DNA of 51,500 nucleotides from Clostridia bacterium (GTDB lineage: Bacteria > Bacillota > Clostridia > UMGS1840), in assembly GCA_017625695.1 (NCBI GenBank), contig JAGAKI010000021.1:1-51500 (forward strand), given 5' to 3'. The notes under the pieces are model-generated. The model was given only the letters and a program-made list of their open reading frames with translations. It ran no database searches and was not told the DNA's origin. Positions 16,140 through 25,138 of this stretch are shown piece by piece. Within the stretch, counting starts at the first letter, position 1. The number at the start of each line of letters is the position of its first letter. The translations under genes were made by a program, and so were the position numbers.

Positions 16140-19136
16140 TTATATAATGGTGCAATCCCAAACGTCAATGCCACTGTCTCCAAAAACAGCTTTTAAGCGG
16201 GTTCTCACCTGTTCACGAGTGATACCTTCTTTTAATATCACCTGTAAAAATCCACCGCCCCCGGCACCGCAAACCAGTTTGGCATCAATCAAATCATCCA
16301 CAGATAAAAAAATCTGATCAATCAAAATATTGGTGATTCCCCTATCGATTTGTTTGGACAACTCCCAATGCTCATTCATAAGTCCGGCAAAACCGTCAAT
16401 ATCGCCAAGCAACAGCCTTTCTTTCATTTTTTTGGATACAGTTTGAATGTCGTACAAAGCAGATACCACATCCCGGTTGTTGCCAATATACCGTCCGACA
16501 ACCTCCCGCAACAGATTCCGGGCAAGTCGACGCTGACCGGTATAAATAAGAGCAAATCTGCGGTTTAATTGTTCTAAAATTTTGGGGTTTAATGGAACAT
16601 ATTCCACCTTAATTTCCTGAAGTAAGCCGGGGGTGGTAGTGATGTATTTCAATCCATTGGTCACACCGCCCACCTGATCCTGCCAACCGCCTCCGGTAGA
16701 CATAATCTGTTCTACGCAAAGTACACTCTGGTACAGCTTGGCATCATCGTATTCGATCCCAAAAAACTCGTAGATTGCTTTGACACAAGCTGCCGATAAA
16801 ATAGAACTGGTTCCCAGTCCGCTGCCTTTTGGAACACCTGTTACTTCGGAATCCATAACAAAACCGCCGCCGGCACGTTTTAAAATTTCCGTAAGATTGC
16901 CACCTGTTTGCGGAAGAATGCCACAAGAAACCAATGCCGCTTTTTGCAAGGCAAAGGGGTCATAGGGATTACCGGTATCCAATAACGGTTCAATGGTGTC
17001 AAATTCTCCATGGACATCCATATCACGGCTTTCCAACACGATTTTATATTCGGGAATCCGTGTCAGAGTAACCTCCACGGGTTTTTCTCCATTTAACAGA
17101 ATCGCCGCATTTAAAACAGTTCCTCCCTGTTCAATGCAGTACGGCGGAGTATCGCTCCAACCGCCGCCGAAATTGACACGCAGCGGCAAAGAAACCGTAT
17201 GGGTATCCATTTCGATTCTGCAATCCTCGTGATAGGTCATTGTATTCATGCTGTTTTGTAAAATAGTATCACGAATACAGCCGAAGCATTTGGAATAATA
17301 CTCATCTCCGTAGGTTTCCCCCAGAATTTTGCCAATATAATAATACAGACGGATTTTCGTACCAAAGTCTGCTGTTTTTAAATGATTTTCCAACCACTCC
17401 TGCTGAATTTTGGTAAGAGCGGTGAACTGATACGTCGCGCAAACTTCCTCTGCACTGACACCTTCCCCGATGGCTTTGGAAATCCCCTCCATCACCATCA
17501 ATTCTTTCATTCGATTGTTCCATGCGATCATGGCATCTGCATCCGCATCAAAGAAACCGGCAGAAAGACTTTTTCTCTCGGCATTTTTCCAAAGAGACAA
17601 ATCTCCTGCTCCGTGACAGAGTTGATATAAATTCAGTGTTTGTGCTACCGCTTCTTCCATGGTATCACAAACGGGATATAATTTCGCATTCCATAAAGTT
17701 CGGTCTTCTCCGTCCCATAAATCGGCATCTGAAAGGCTGTATTTTGCCAAAAAATCCGACAACAAAACACCGCAGAACGGACAGTTGTCCGCTAAGGATA
17801 ATTTTGGATTGTCTCCAACCCCGTAAATCCGTGCCACAAATTTTTTGTCCCGTTGTTTCAACCCGTGAAGCACTACATCAGAAGGAATATTCCCCTCTTT
17901 CACTTCCAGATAAGACAGCAAGCTGTTTTCCCCAATACTCACTCCGGAATGAACATAGCTTACTTCAAAGTAACAGTTTTCGCCCACATTTGCACCATCC
18001 GATACAATGCTTGAGTATCCCGCACTGTGTTTTGGAACACTGCTGTTTACCTGACGTCTCCAGCCAAGATTGTAATATTTTTCAATTTCGGAAGACATTA
18101 AACGAAGAATTTCGGAAGTGGTACCAAAATGAATAAATTTGGCAGGTGCAAACCGAAGAAGCTTCATACGGTAGGGTCTTAACACATTCCACACTTGTTC
18201 TCTTGCCCAAAGAAGTTCATCAGAAAACTCTCCCTCCGGCTTTTCTTGGTAAAAAGCTTCCAGAGTAGAGGTTTCTGCTAAGGGATATAAGAAATCGCCA
18301 TATAAGGAAAGGCGAACTTTTTCATTCACATATTGATTGAATTTTTCTTCCTCCAATACACCGTTGGTACACACCAGACTGTATAAAGAAGAAAGCATTT
18401 GTGGAGCAAATACCACAGCACCGGTATCAATATCCACGTAACCGTTTTCATTCACCGCATTTTTTTTAGTTAACTGTTCTACACTTTGTTTATGTAAAAA
18501 AGCGGAAACATTACCGTTATCTCCTTGCACAAAAACACCGTGATTTTTCCCTGTTTCTACGGGTTCTTTAAAGGAAATGGCAGCTGCCCCTACGCCGGAA
18601 TAGTCAATCTGCAAGGGATTAAACAGCAAAAGAACATCCCCCGATGCCAACAGCATCCCTTCCCGGATTCTGCCGGGAACCGAGGACATTACCATCATAA
18701 ATTCATCAAATAAGGTAGATGCCATTTTGTTGGGCAACTGATTGGGAACCGGAGAAAACAATTTTCCCAAAGCAGAATACTGCGGTACCCGTTTACTATC
18801 CCCGCCGGAATGAATCACCAAAATCCGAAGTCCCGAAAAATCCGAACTTCCCCGATGCTCGGCAATATAGCGAATCACACTTAAGGTAGCACCGCCGCTG
18901 CCCACACGTTTTCCATCTGGGTCAGGAATCACTGCAAAATGGGTATGCTTGGGTAAAAAGCCGCACTCCTCACGGGATTTCAACTGAGAACGGTAGCCCT
19001 CTGCCTGCAGCTCATTGGACGCAGTTAAAATCACATAATCCCAATACACAGAATTGGAAGATTTTAAACTGCTCCGGTAAGTTTCCCAGGCATCACTATA
19101 AGATTGTGCAAGAAAAAGAGAGGTTAAATGCTCCAT
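16140..19136 (-). CDS. bifunctional fucokinase / fucose-1-phosphate guanylyltransferase-like protein
   Basis: About 998 residues. The N-terminal half (about 1-560) is a sugar-nucleotide pyrophosphorylase domain of the L-fucokinase family, with VGSGGATLSVIRYI near residue 80 and a left-handed-helix-like region (about 370-430). The C-terminal part (about 640-999) is a GHMP kinase with FGGGWSDTPPY, PKGSGLGTSSILSAA near 768 and CGAGGGGFLQV. In Bacteroides Fkp and plant FKGP this pair converts L-fucose to GDP-L-fucose through fucose-1-phosphate. The ATG at 19136 is preferred over the GTG one codon earlier because AAGGAG lies 7 bases before it. Cotranscribed with an acyltransferase and a glycosyltransferase, so it likely supplies an activated sugar for a surface glycan. 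A related sugar, for example a heptose, cannot be excluded. Confidence 0.85.
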   Translation of the reverse strand: MEHLTSLFLAQSYSDAWETYRSSLKSSNSVYWDYVILTASNELQAEGYRSQLKSREECGFLPKHTHFAVIPDPDGKRVGSGGATLSVIRYIAEHRGSSDFSGLRILVIHSGGDSKRVPQYSALGKLFSPVPNQLPNKMASTLFDEFMMVMSSVPGRIREGMLLASGDVLLLFNPLQIDYSGVGAAAISFKEPVETGKNHGVFVQGDNGNVSAFLHKQSVEQLTKKNAVNENGYVDIDTGAVVFAPQMLSSLYSLVCTNGVLEEEKFNQYVNEKVRLSLYGDFLYPLAETSTLEAFYQEKPEGEFSDELLWAREQVWNVLRPYRMKLLRFAPAKFIHFGTTSEILRLMSSEIEKYYNLGWRRQVNSSVPKHSAGYSSIVSDGANVGENCYFEVSYVHSGVSIGENSLLSYLEVKEGNIPSDVVLHGLKQRDKKFVARIYGVGDNPKLSLADNCPFCGVLLSDFLAKYSLSDADLWDGEDRTLWNAKLYPVCDTMEEAVAQTLNLYQLCHGAGDLSLWKNAERKSLSAGFFDADADAMIAWNNRMKELMVMEGISKAIGEGVSAEEVCATYQFTALTKIQQEWLENHLKTADFGTKIRLYYYIGKILGETYGDEYYSKCFGCIRDTILQNSMNTMTYHEDCRIEMDTHTVSLPLRVNFGGGWSDTPPYCIEQGGTVLNAAILLNGEKPVEVTLTRIPEYKIVLESRDMDVHGEFDTIEPLLDTGNPYDPFALQKAALVSCGILPQTGGNLTEILKRAGGGFVMDSEVTGVPKGSGLGTSSILSAACVKAIYEFFGIEYDDAKLYQSVLCVEQIMSTGGGWQDQVGGVTNGLKYITTTPGLLQEIKVEYVPLNPKILEQLNRRFALIYTGQRRLARNLLREVVGRYIGNNRDVVSALYDIQTVSKKMKERLLLGDIDGFAGLMNEHWELSKQIDRGITNILIDQIFLSVDDLIDAKLVCGAGGGGFLQVILKEGITREQVRTRLKAVFGDSGIDVWDCTII

Positions 19137-19148
19137 CACTTGACTCCT

Positions 19149-19742
19149 TTATTTTTCTAACGGTACAATTCCGATTTTTTTAGCAGGATTTCCGCCCCAT
19201 ATTTCCCCTTGGGGAATATCTTTTGTTACAACAGAGCCTGCTCCAACTATGCTGTATTTTCCAACCGTTACACCTTTTAAAATGTAACTTCCTGCACCAA
19301 GAAAGGCATAATCTTCTATCACAACCGGTTTGGTACAAACATTTGCAATTTCCGGTTTCGCTGTCCGTTCAAAGGGATTTAAGGAATGAAAATCTGTATC
19401 GTAGATTTTAACCCCTGCACCGATTCTGACAAAATTACCGATGGTAACTGAATTTGCCGCAGTAATGGCACAATTCGACATTCCAACATCGTTTCCGATG
19501 GTGAGTGTTGCTCCGGAAAGCACCTGAAAATAAGTTTTTTCATCACCGCCAATCGGATTTGCACTTCCTTTGGAATTCATACGGACACGATCTCCAATGG
19601 TAATTGTGCCTTTATTTTTAATACATAATCTGCCTTTGGTTTCGTGAGCCTTTCCAACCCGTACCCCTTTCGCACTGTATTGGAGGCGATTGACAAGATT
19701 GGAGGGCAGATAATAACAAAATCGAAGAATACGTTTTATCAT
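19149..19742 (-). CDS. hexapeptide-repeat acyltransferase
   Basis: 197 residues beginning with a short hydrophobic, basic segment. The rest is a left-handed parallel beta-helix with hexapeptide repeats (ITIGDRVRM, LTIGNDVGMSN, VTIGNFVRIGAGVKI, VTVGKYSIVGAGSVV) and a WGGNPAKKIG end typical of CatB/LacA-type O-acetyltransferases. The catalytic His is probably in YDTDFHSLN. It overlaps the glycosyltransferase stop by ATGA, so translation is coupled. Likely acetylates a sugar of the glycan built by this operon. Confidence 0.9.
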   Translation of the reverse strand: MIKRILRFCYYLPSNLVNRLQYSAKGVRVGKAHETKGRLCIKNKGTITIGDRVRMNSKGSANPIGGDEKTYFQVLSGATLTIGNDVGMSNCAITAANSVTIGNFVRIGAGVKIYDTDFHSLNPFERTAKPEIANVCTKPVVIEDYAFLGAGSYILKGVTVGKYSIVGAGSVVTKDIPQGEIWGGNPAKKIGIVPLEK

Positions 19743-20914
19743 ATGAGATTCTCCACAAATTCATTTAGTTTTTGATCCCATTTGCGATAATCAAACTTTT
19801 CGCAAACAGTGGTTCTGGCATTCTGACATAATTGATTTCGTTCTTCTTTTGTCATGGAAAGCACCCGTCGGATGGCATCTCTGCAATCTTCGGGAGTATT
19901 CTGGTTAAATAAAACAGAATCCACGCCATCGGTCAGATATTCATAATAGTCTCCTACCCGATTGCCGACAGGTGCCACCGCATATGCCATTAACTCCGGC
20001 AATTTACTGGGAAAATTGGCACGGGTTACCAGATTGTCAGGACGGGACATATATAAGAAATCTACCGACTGATACAAGGCAATCAGATCCTCGTATTCCA
20101 TCCAACCGTGGAAACAAACAGTTTCACCCAACCGGTCAAATACAGTTTGTCCCTCCCCTAAAAATGCACGTAATTTTTCTTCTTTCACCCCGGTCAGATG
20201 CATCACGATCTTGCTTTGTTCTTCTTGGGATAACAAAGCCAACCCTTCCAGCATCACCCCGATATCATCTTTATACATGGGATTTCCGGGATAAATCAGA
20301 TGTATTTTATCATCCTGCGATTTTTTCGCCATATCAAACGGAATATTTTTGGCATCAATGATAACCGGAAATACTTTGGTATAGCATCCCTGTTTGGTAT
20401 AATAATCACAAATACATTCCGAAATGGAAACAATTCCGTTAGTTTTGGGAGATAACTTGGTAAAAGTTTTATTGGAAGAACGGTACCGAATATCCTGTTC
20501 CCCTTTGGGATACTGGAACGGCTGATGCCATTCCACCACATCGATTACGGTTTTGATTTTTTTTCTTCTGCAAAAGGACAGAATCGGGGAAATATATAAG
20601 CTGTTGGAACCGTAAAGATACACTATGTCGTTTTGGGTGACACCGCATTTTTTCAAAAGAGATACCATCAGATAACCGCTCAACAGCTTTTCTTTTTTTG
20701 CATTTGCAAGTTCCAGATTACGGTACGGTAAGCCGGCATAGGAAAACCATCCATCCTTTGCTACCGCAGTTTTTGGAGTCTGTCCTGTGGACAGCACAAA
20801 AACATCGTAGGAAGCTAATTGCAACCCTTGTGCAATGTATTGAATTCGGTTTGCCCCCGCATCCCCGTGAGGGAAATGCGCACTGGCACAAATATATATC
20901 TTTTTCTTTGCCAT
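19739..20914 (-). CDS. GT4-family glycosyltransferase
   Basis: 391 residues of the GT-B fold. The N-terminus has the glycine-containing acceptor-side motif HGDAGANRIQYIAQGL. The C-terminal half has the donor-side run PSKLPELMAYAVAPV with the conserved Glu of the EX7E-type motif, followed by DGVDSVLFNQNTPEDC. There is no signal or membrane segment; it acts at the cytosolic membrane face. First gene of the glycan operon, behind a consensus promoter. Acceptor and donor sugars cannot be read from sequence. Confidence 0.9.
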   Translation of the reverse strand: MAKKKIYICASAHFPHGDAGANRIQYIAQGLQLASYDVFVLSTGQTPKTAVAKDGWFSYAGLPYRNLELANAKKEKLLSGYLMVSLLKKCGVTQNDIVYLYGSNSLYISPILSFCRRKKIKTVIDVVEWHQPFQYPKGEQDIRYRSSNKTFTKLSPKTNGIVSISECICDYYTKQGCYTKVFPVIIDAKNIPFDMAKKSQDDKIHLIYPGNPMYKDDIGVMLEGLALLSQEEQSKIVMHLTGVKEEKLRAFLGEGQTVFDRLGETVCFHGWMEYEDLIALYQSVDFLYMSRPDNLVTRANFPSKLPELMAYAVAPVGNRVGDYYEYLTDGVDSVLFNQNTPEDCRDAIRRVLSMTKEERNQLCQNARTTVCEKFDYRKWDQKLNEFVENLI

Positions 20915-20972
20915 AACAAAACTCCCTTGTCCATCAAAAAATCAGGAATCTTCGCAAAATTTCTCTAAATAA

Positions 20973-21001
20973 AGTATAACACAACGCACCTGATTTGTCA
21001 A
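20973..21001 (-). promoter_or_regulatory. promoter of the glycan operon
   Basis: Minus-strand TTGACA (21001-20996) and TATACT (20978-20973) with a 17-base spacer, about 60 bases before the glycosyltransferase ATG. Confidence 0.85.
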
Positions 21002-21053
21002 CAATTACAAATCACCTATACGGGTTATACTTCGTCTGTTATAACAATACAAC

Positions 21054-21087
21054 AAAAAGTTGCAGCTAAAATTAGCTACAACTTTTT
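21054..21087 (-). terminator. terminator of the ECF transporter operon
   Basis: Inverted repeat AAAAAGTTG...CAACTTTTT with AGCTAA/TTAGCT inside. The single mismatch becomes a G-U pair only in the minus-strand RNA, which fits its use by the gene ending at 21088. Confidence 0.8.
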
Positions 21088-23772
21088 TCACCGTTCTACC
21101 AGTCCGTATTTTATTTTGATTCGCTCTAACTTATCAATCATAGGTTCCGAAATAAACCAAAGAAAAACTACGGTTCCTGCTGCATGAACCAAATCGAAAG
21201 AAAAGCCTGTCACATAGGAAGCAAGAATCATATCCCATTGAATGTGATTCTGAATGACGATAACAGAAGCAGGGTTCATAATACCGCCGTAAATGAGAAA
21301 AGCCGCAAGGAATCCAAAAATACAAAGCGAAATTCTTGTTTTCCTTAAAAAACCTTTTTTAAAGCAGATTCCCGCCAAAAAACCGATGATACCAAAGGCA
21401 AACATCTGCCAGGGAGTCAAAGGTCCCTGTCCAAAGAAAAAGTTGGAAACAAAGCCTGCAACTGCACCGACCAAAAAACCGGTTTCTCCGCCAAAGCAAA
21501 CCCCGGAAATAATCACCAGTGCAACCACGGGTTTAAACTGCGGAACCATAGCAAACGCACCTCTTCCGGCAACTGCAATGGCACACAGCACACTAATGAT
21601 GATCAGTTCTCTCGCCTTGGGTTTTCTGGATTCAAACACCATACCAAACGGAATCATCGTTTCCAATATCATCAATAAACTGATAAAATAATACTTTCTA
21701 TCACCAAAAAAGAAAGCTCCGATGTAAATAGTAAGCGGAATCATAAGCAGAATCAGAAACGCTGCCGCAATGGTTCGTTTGGTCAGTTTTCTATCCGACT
21801 TTGGAATCTGGATTACTTCGATTCCCACTTCCCTTTGCGGGAAGAAACAAAAACAAGCTGCCACAGCTTCAAAAATTGCAATCATTTGCCAGGTATCAAA
21901 TTCAAAAAAATGAAGATTTCCAAATCCCAATACATCAATATCAGCATAATAAAACAACGTAGTTAACACAAATAGGACTGAAAAAATACTGCCAAAAACA
22001 ATTCGTACAGGAGTCAGTTTTTTTCTTTTCTTCCCGATTTCTTTTGACGGATTTTTTTCATCTTCTCTTTGTGAGAACGTAACCGTTCTTGGGGTTCGTT
22101 CTCTTGGCTTGAGCTTGCTTCCGCATGCCGCAATCACATCTTCTGCCAAAACCGCATCCGAAAGACAAGTTCTCGCCATACGATTGGCAGCAGTTGTATA
22201 GAAATTCTTACCTTTGAAAAATTCACGGGGAGTGCCAACAGACGTGATGCTTCCATCAAACATCAAGGCACATCGGTCGGCATATTCTGCACAGAATTCG
22301 ATATCGTGAGAAACCATAAATACGGTAACTCCACCGGCTTTTAAATCCGCAAGAATCTCTGCAAACTCTTCTTTAAAATGAGCATCCATTCCCTTGGTAG
22401 GTTCGTCCAGCAACAGGATTTCCGGCTCCATCAGCAGAATTTTCGCCAATGCAGCTCTTTGCTGTTCTCCCCCGGATAAATCATACGGGTGACTTTGCAG
22501 CAACGTTTCCACTCTGCAAAGCCCTGAAATATTCTGCACTTTCTTCTCTTTTTCTTCTTTGGTGAGTTTTTGAGAAGCTAACATCTCCATCAAATCAAGA
22601 TATACAGTTTTCTTCACAAACACACTCTGGGGATTCTGCGGAAGAACTCCCAAAAGTCCGTGATACAAATTCTTAATTTCAGAGCTGTTCTGCCCTTTTA
22701 TCAGTACAGTTCCTCTGTAGGGCATGTGAAGTCCTGATAATAAAGAAAGTGCGGTAGTTTTCCCGGTGCCGTTACCGCCAACCAGGCAAAACAACTCTCC
22801 TTTTTTAACGCTTACGTTCAGACCTTTCACCACATCAGGCAAATTCTTTTCATAACGGAACCAGGCATCTTTCAGTTCCAGGACGGTTTCTCCGTTTTCA
22901 TAAATGGTATCTTTCGGAATCAGCTCGGAATGTAAGGAGTTTTCTTTTGCATATGTTTCCAGCCAATTTCTGCCCTCTCTGACCGTTAAAGGACACGGAA
23001 GACGATTCGGTACCTGAGCGTGTATTCGCAAAGGTGTGGGAAGTGCACGAGACATCTCATGATGATTGGCTGTGAGAATGGAACCAACCTCCCGGGGTGT
23101 TGCATCGGCAATGATTTTACCTTCATCCAACACAATCACTCTGTCAGCCAACGGGAATGCATCTTCCAAACGATGCTCGCTTAAAATCACGGTAGTGCCG
23201 AGCTCCCGATTGATTTTTTCCAGTGTTTTCAAAAATTCGCCTGCAGCAATGGGATCAAGCTGACTGGTCGGCTCGTCTAAAATCAAAACCGAGGGTTGCA
23301 TCGCCATCACAGAAGCAAGGTTTAAAAGCTGTTTCTGACCACCGGAAAGCTCAGTTACATTCTGATAAAACCAGGATTGAATCCCAAAAAAGGAAGCCAT
23401 TTCGGAAACACGGGTTCTGATTTCGTTCTGCTGGTAGCCAAGACTTTCCAATCCGAAGGCAAGTTCGTGCCATACTTTATCGGTTACGATCTGATTGTCA
23501 GGATTCTGCAAGACAAATCCAATCTCTGCCGCTTGTTGTTTCGTGTCATAATCCGACAGAGGGTTTCCGTTAAAAAAGATAGTTCCGCTCAGTTCTCCAA
23601 AGGGAGCCAATGAAGATTTTAACAGTCGTAACAACGTGGTTTTTCCGCAGCCCGATTTCCCACAAATAAGAACAAATTCCCCTTGATTTACTGTGAAATT
23701 GATATCGTCGAGAACTTTAGCACCTTTGTTAGGATAGGTAAAGCTTACCTGTTTGACCTGAAATTTTTCCAT
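21088..23772 (-). CDS. ECF transporter: EcfA-EcfA ATPases fused to an S-component-like membrane domain
   Basis: 894 residues. Domain 1 (about 1-235): ABC ATPase with Walker A GKSGCGKTT (38-46), signature LSGGQKQ and Walker B VLILDEPTSQLD. Domain 2 (about 300-540): second ATPase with GGNGTGKTT (near 330), LSGGEQQRAALAK and ILLLDEPTKGMD. A charged linker follows, then from about 587 to the end eight or so membrane helices. The last six (FKPVVALVIISGVCFGGETG, GPLTPWQMFAFGIIGFLAG) resemble an ECF substrate-binding S component. The upstream cobalamin riboswitch predicts vitamin B12 or a precursor as cargo (CbrT-like). It overlaps the end of the EcfT gene by 28 bases. Fusion of all three parts in one chain is uncommon but reads cleanly without a frame break. 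Confidence 0.92.
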   Translation of the reverse strand: MEKFQVKQVSFTYPNKGAKVLDDINFTVNQGEFVLICGKSGCGKTTLLRLLKSSLAPFGELSGTIFFNGNPLSDYDTKQQAAEIGFVLQNPDNQIVTDKVWHELAFGLESLGYQQNEIRTRVSEMASFFGIQSWFYQNVTELSGGQKQLLNLASVMAMQPSVLILDEPTSQLDPIAAGEFLKTLEKINRELGTTVILSEHRLEDAFPLADRVIVLDEGKIIADATPREVGSILTANHHEMSRALPTPLRIHAQVPNRLPCPLTVREGRNWLETYAKENSLHSELIPKDTIYENGETVLELKDAWFRYEKNLPDVVKGLNVSVKKGELFCLVGGNGTGKTTALSLLSGLHMPYRGTVLIKGQNSSEIKNLYHGLLGVLPQNPQSVFVKKTVYLDLMEMLASQKLTKEEKEKKVQNISGLCRVETLLQSHPYDLSGGEQQRAALAKILLMEPEILLLDEPTKGMDAHFKEEFAEILADLKAGGVTVFMVSHDIEFCAEYADRCALMFDGSITSVGTPREFFKGKNFYTTAANRMARTCLSDAVLAEDVIAACGSKLKPRERTPRTVTFSQREDEKNPSKEIGKKRKKLTPVRIVFGSIFSVLFVLTTLFYYADIDVLGFGNLHFFEFDTWQMIAIFEAVAACFCFFPQREVGIEVIQIPKSDRKLTKRTIAAAFLILLMIPLTIYIGAFFFGDRKYYFISLLMILETMIPFGMVFESRKPKARELIIISVLCAIAVAGRGAFAMVPQFKPVVALVIISGVCFGGETGFLVGAVAGFVSNFFFGQGPLTPWQMFAFGIIGFLAGICFKKGFLRKTRISLCIFGFLAAFLIYGGIMNPASVIVIQNHIQWDMILASYVTGFSFDLVHAAGTVVFLWFISEPMIDKLERIKIKYGLVER

Positions 23773-24632
23773 CTTCTCACCTCCCGGATTTCAATGATAA
23801 CAGGACTGATACAAAGCAGTAAATACGCCACAAATACACTAATGCCATATGCTGTGATATTGGCCGCCTCCATAGAAGGAAAAAATCTGAAATTCATCTC
23901 CCCCGTCAGACTTCCTGCTACGGTATAAATTCCTAATAGTAAAATACAAATCAATGCTTTTTGATCCCGCTTGTCAAAGGTATAAATCGAAAATGCCGTT
24001 CTGCCGGGAATACCGTATCCGCGGGATTTCATACTATCTGCCGTATCAATCGCATTTTCCAACGACCAGGTTGTCATAATCGATAAAATATTCAGACCAT
24101 GTCTGGCACGCTGCAGGATACTGCCGTTTGATACATCACGTCCCATCGTGCGCTGAGCGTTTGACACCACCTTCAGTTGCGCTTTGAATCTTGGTACAAA
24201 CCGAAGAGTCATGGAAAGAATCAAAGACATAGATGGAATGAGCTTTCCAAATAAATAGATAAACTTGTCGCTGGTCATCACCTCATGATAGCAGGAAAAA
24301 TGACAAATCACACTTACCAGCATCATTGCCGCACCAATTCCGTACACAATGGATTCTAAGGTAAGCGGATTGTTATCAGGAAGATATGTCAGAACCGTGA
24401 TACCCTCGTGATTGAACATCGGGTTCAAAAGTGCTGTAACAAAAATGATCGGGAGCATATAAAGCAAGTTTGTGCGAATTGCTTTCTTTCCTTTTAGCAT
24501 TACAGAATAGCTAAATCCAGCGATGAGAGAAGTGCATAAACATACCGGATGCATCAAAAAACAGGATAACCCGATGACAAACACAAAATACACAAAATTC
24601 ACAATCGGATGATACGTTTTAAATTCGTTCAT
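23745..24632 (-). CDS. ECF transporter transmembrane component EcfT
   Basis: 295 residues with about six to eight membrane helices and the EcfT coupling-helix signatures, including SMTLRFVPRFKAQL and the Ala-Arg-Gly-type pair in QRARHGLN and DSMKSRGYGIPGR. It anchors the two ATPases to the membrane and the S component. It is the first gene after the cobalamin riboswitch, and its end overlaps the ATPase fusion gene, so the two form one complete transporter operon. Confidence 0.93.
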   Translation of the reverse strand: MNEFKTYHPIVNFVYFVFVIGLSCFLMHPVCLCTSLIAGFSYSVMLKGKKAIRTNLLYMLPIIFVTALLNPMFNHEGITVLTYLPDNNPLTLESIVYGIGAAMMLVSVICHFSCYHEVMTSDKFIYLFGKLIPSMSLILSMTLRFVPRFKAQLKVVSNAQRTMGRDVSNGSILQRARHGLNILSIMTTWSLENAIDTADSMKSRGYGIPGRTAFSIYTFDKRDQKALICILLLGIYTVAGSLTGEMNFRFFPSMEAANITAYGISVFVAYLLLCISPVIIEIREVRRWKNFRSNR

Positions 24633-24669
24633 ATGGCTCCCCTCCTCTCATTGGTGACAGATAATTTCT

Positions 24670-24725
24670 TTAAAAAATAAAAAAGCTGCAGTAATTCTTC
24701 CAATTGGAAAAATTACCACAGCTGC
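24670..24725 (-). terminator. riboswitch expression-platform terminator
   Basis: Minus-strand stem of about 17 bp (GCAGCTGTGGTAATTTTTCC pairing with a GGAAGAATTACTGCAGC arm), followed by TTTTTTATTTTTT, located between the riboswitch and ecfT. Its position indicates control by transcription termination when B12 is bound. Confidence 0.88.
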
Positions 24726-24767
24726 GTTTTTCTGTGATGAATCACACTTTGATATTTTTTAACACCA

Positions 24768-24992
24768 AAAACAGTATCACAATGCCGGACTGACATCCGG
24801 TTGATACTATCAAAGCAGGTCTTGTGACTCGCATCATATAGATAAAAAATCCGCATCTTTGTATCCTGCCTTCTCAGTTTCCCAATGACCGGCTTTCGCC
24901 AACGAATACAAAAATTTTAATGCACACACCGACAGTTTAACCGCAGGGGATTCTCACCCCATTCCCTTTTTCATTGATGACACCTTGCCCAA
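24768..24992 (-). ncRNA. cobalamin (B12) riboswitch
   Basis: Minus-strand RNA shows the family's conserved blocks in order: AAGGTGTCATCA, then AAAAAGGGAATGGGGTGAG, AATCCCC, TGCGG, AACTGT, a CATTGGGAAACTGAGAAGG core, GCAGGATAC, and a matching ACCTGC arm. A GC-rich hairpin (CCGGATGTCAGTCCGG) follows in the place of the pseudoknot arm. It precedes a terminator and the ECF transporter genes, so high B12 should switch off uptake. Confidence 0.93.
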
Positions 24993-25046
24993 AAGCTTTT
25001 ACAGCATCATCAAAACTTTGTGTGAAAATATTCAATTTTCATCGGT

Positions 25047-25075
25047 ATTCTACCACATTTTTTATCAAAAGTCAA
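25047..25075 (-). promoter_or_regulatory. promoter driving the B12 riboswitch and ECF operon
   Basis: Minus-strand TTGACT (25075-25070) and TAGAAT (25052-25047), 17-base spacer, about 55 bases before the riboswitch core. Confidence 0.8.
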
Positions 25076-25100
25076 GGGATACCAAAAAGTTTTATAGAAC

Positions 25101-25137
25101 AAAAAAATTGCTTACCCGAATGGGTAAGCAATTTTTT
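25101..25137 (-). terminator. terminator of secDF
   Basis: Perfect stem of about 15 bp (AAAAATTGCTTACCC with GGGTAAGCAATTTTT) around a GAAT loop, one base after the secF stop. It also separates secDF from the ECF promoter. Confidence 0.92.
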
Positions 25138-25138
25138 G

